Both the position numbers and the translations under genes were made by a program. The notes below the pieces were generated by a model. The model ran no database searches. It worked only from the letters and a program-made list of their open reading frames with translations, and was not told the origin of the DNA. This document shows positions 63,877-64,000 of a stretch of 64,000 nt of DNA, in pieces. Position 1 is the first letter of the stretch; each line of letters starts with the position of its first letter. Source of the stretch: Rheum nobile (Eukaryota; Streptophyta; Magnoliopsida; Caryophyllales; Polygonaceae); the NCBI GenBank assembly GCA_027886185.1, contig WOAB01000476.1:4154001-4218000 (forward strand), read 5' to 3'.

Positions 63877-64000
63877 GTATTTGGGAAATTTTCCCAACCA
63901 TCGTTCTGTAAGCGAGACGCGTTTGGCGTATTCGGAATTTTATGTAACTTCTATGATCTCTGTAATAATCTTTTAGACGTTATTATATACGTTTGAGGTA
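63851..64000 (+). repeat. 3' LTR of the chromovirus (cut by the window end)
   Basis: The first 150 bp match 56086-56235 with only a few differences, for example GTTTGGCGTATTCGG and TTAGACGTTATTATATACG. Confidence 0.92.

Larger units (their letters stand above)
56086..64000 (+). mobile_element. Tekay/Del-like chromovirus (Ty3), continues past the window
   Basis: 5' LTR 56086-58552 and 3' LTR from 63851, both beginning TGTAATACCCCTCAATTT. Between them are an initiator tRNA-Met site, an extra ORF, a gag remnant, and pol ending in a chromodomain-like segment. The chromodomain at the integrase end places it in the Tekay/Del-type chromoviruses. Pol has at least three stops and one frameshift, and most of gag and the start of protease are deleted, so it is dead. 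Confidence 0.92.

Overview
This window is plant nuclear DNA made almost entirely of nested transposable elements. I see no intact host gene, no rRNA or tRNA gene and no CRISPR array. The evidence for a flowering plant, probably a eudicot, is: Ty3 chromoviruses primed by initiator tRNA-Met, Athila-type elements primed by tRNA-Asp, a Copia element, hAT and Mutator-like elements, and decayed exons of a plant LRR receptor kinase. I cannot name the species. The density of nested Ty3 elements, including CRM-like ones whose pol reading frame runs into the LTR, suggests pericentromeric heterochromatin.

Bases 1-37188 are one nest that can be unpicked from LTR ends and target-site duplications (TSDs). 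Element E (Ty3, minus strand) is the oldest layer; its 5' LTR is at 36388-37188 and its 3' half lies left of the window. Two related plus-strand Ty3 elements landed in E: element A (1-6181, in the E reverse transcriptase) and element D (9051-34747, TSD CATAG, in the E gag). A 442-bp hAT MITE (7264-7705) also sits in E. Element D was then hit twice: by element G (12924-27011, minus strand, Athila type, TSD GAAGC) in gag, and by element F (27419-30052, short and non-autonomous, TSD AGGTT) exactly at the protease active site. Element G was itself hit by element H (18256-24120, plus strand, Athila type, TSD TCCAC). G and H both lack reverse transcriptase, RNase H and integrase. By-eye LTR divergence (about 4% for F, 2-3% for G, under 2% for H) agrees with the nesting order. 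The pol of D is open from reverse transcriptase to its end.

Bases 37189-50730 are older DNA-transposon sequence: a minus-strand acidic protein with a Ulp1-protease-like end and palindromic repeats (37189-41120) interrupted by an hAT MITE (39422-40316); a decayed hAT transposase (42010-44145); a solo LTR (44980-45821, TSD GTAAC); LRR receptor-kinase exon remnants on both strands (46760-47800); a Mutator-like element with long terminal inverted repeats (48794-49739); and a drifting palindromic repeat array (49749-50720).

Bases 50730-64000 hold a partial Athila-type LTR split by a 2465-bp solo LTR (51057-53521, TSD GACTT), a Copia gag with primer site and LTR (53850-55609), a Copia integrase scrap, and a Tekay/Del-like chromovirus (56086 to beyond the window end). 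The chromovirus pol has several stops, but an extra 395-codon acidic ORF between its primer site and gag is fully open.

The least explained structure is a set of GC-rich palindromic cassettes (arms of the CCGC...GCGG kind around a 3-6 nt centre). They recur at a similar place in several unrelated-looking LTRs and inside gag, each family with its own version. Two TE insertions lie within or beside these cassettes.
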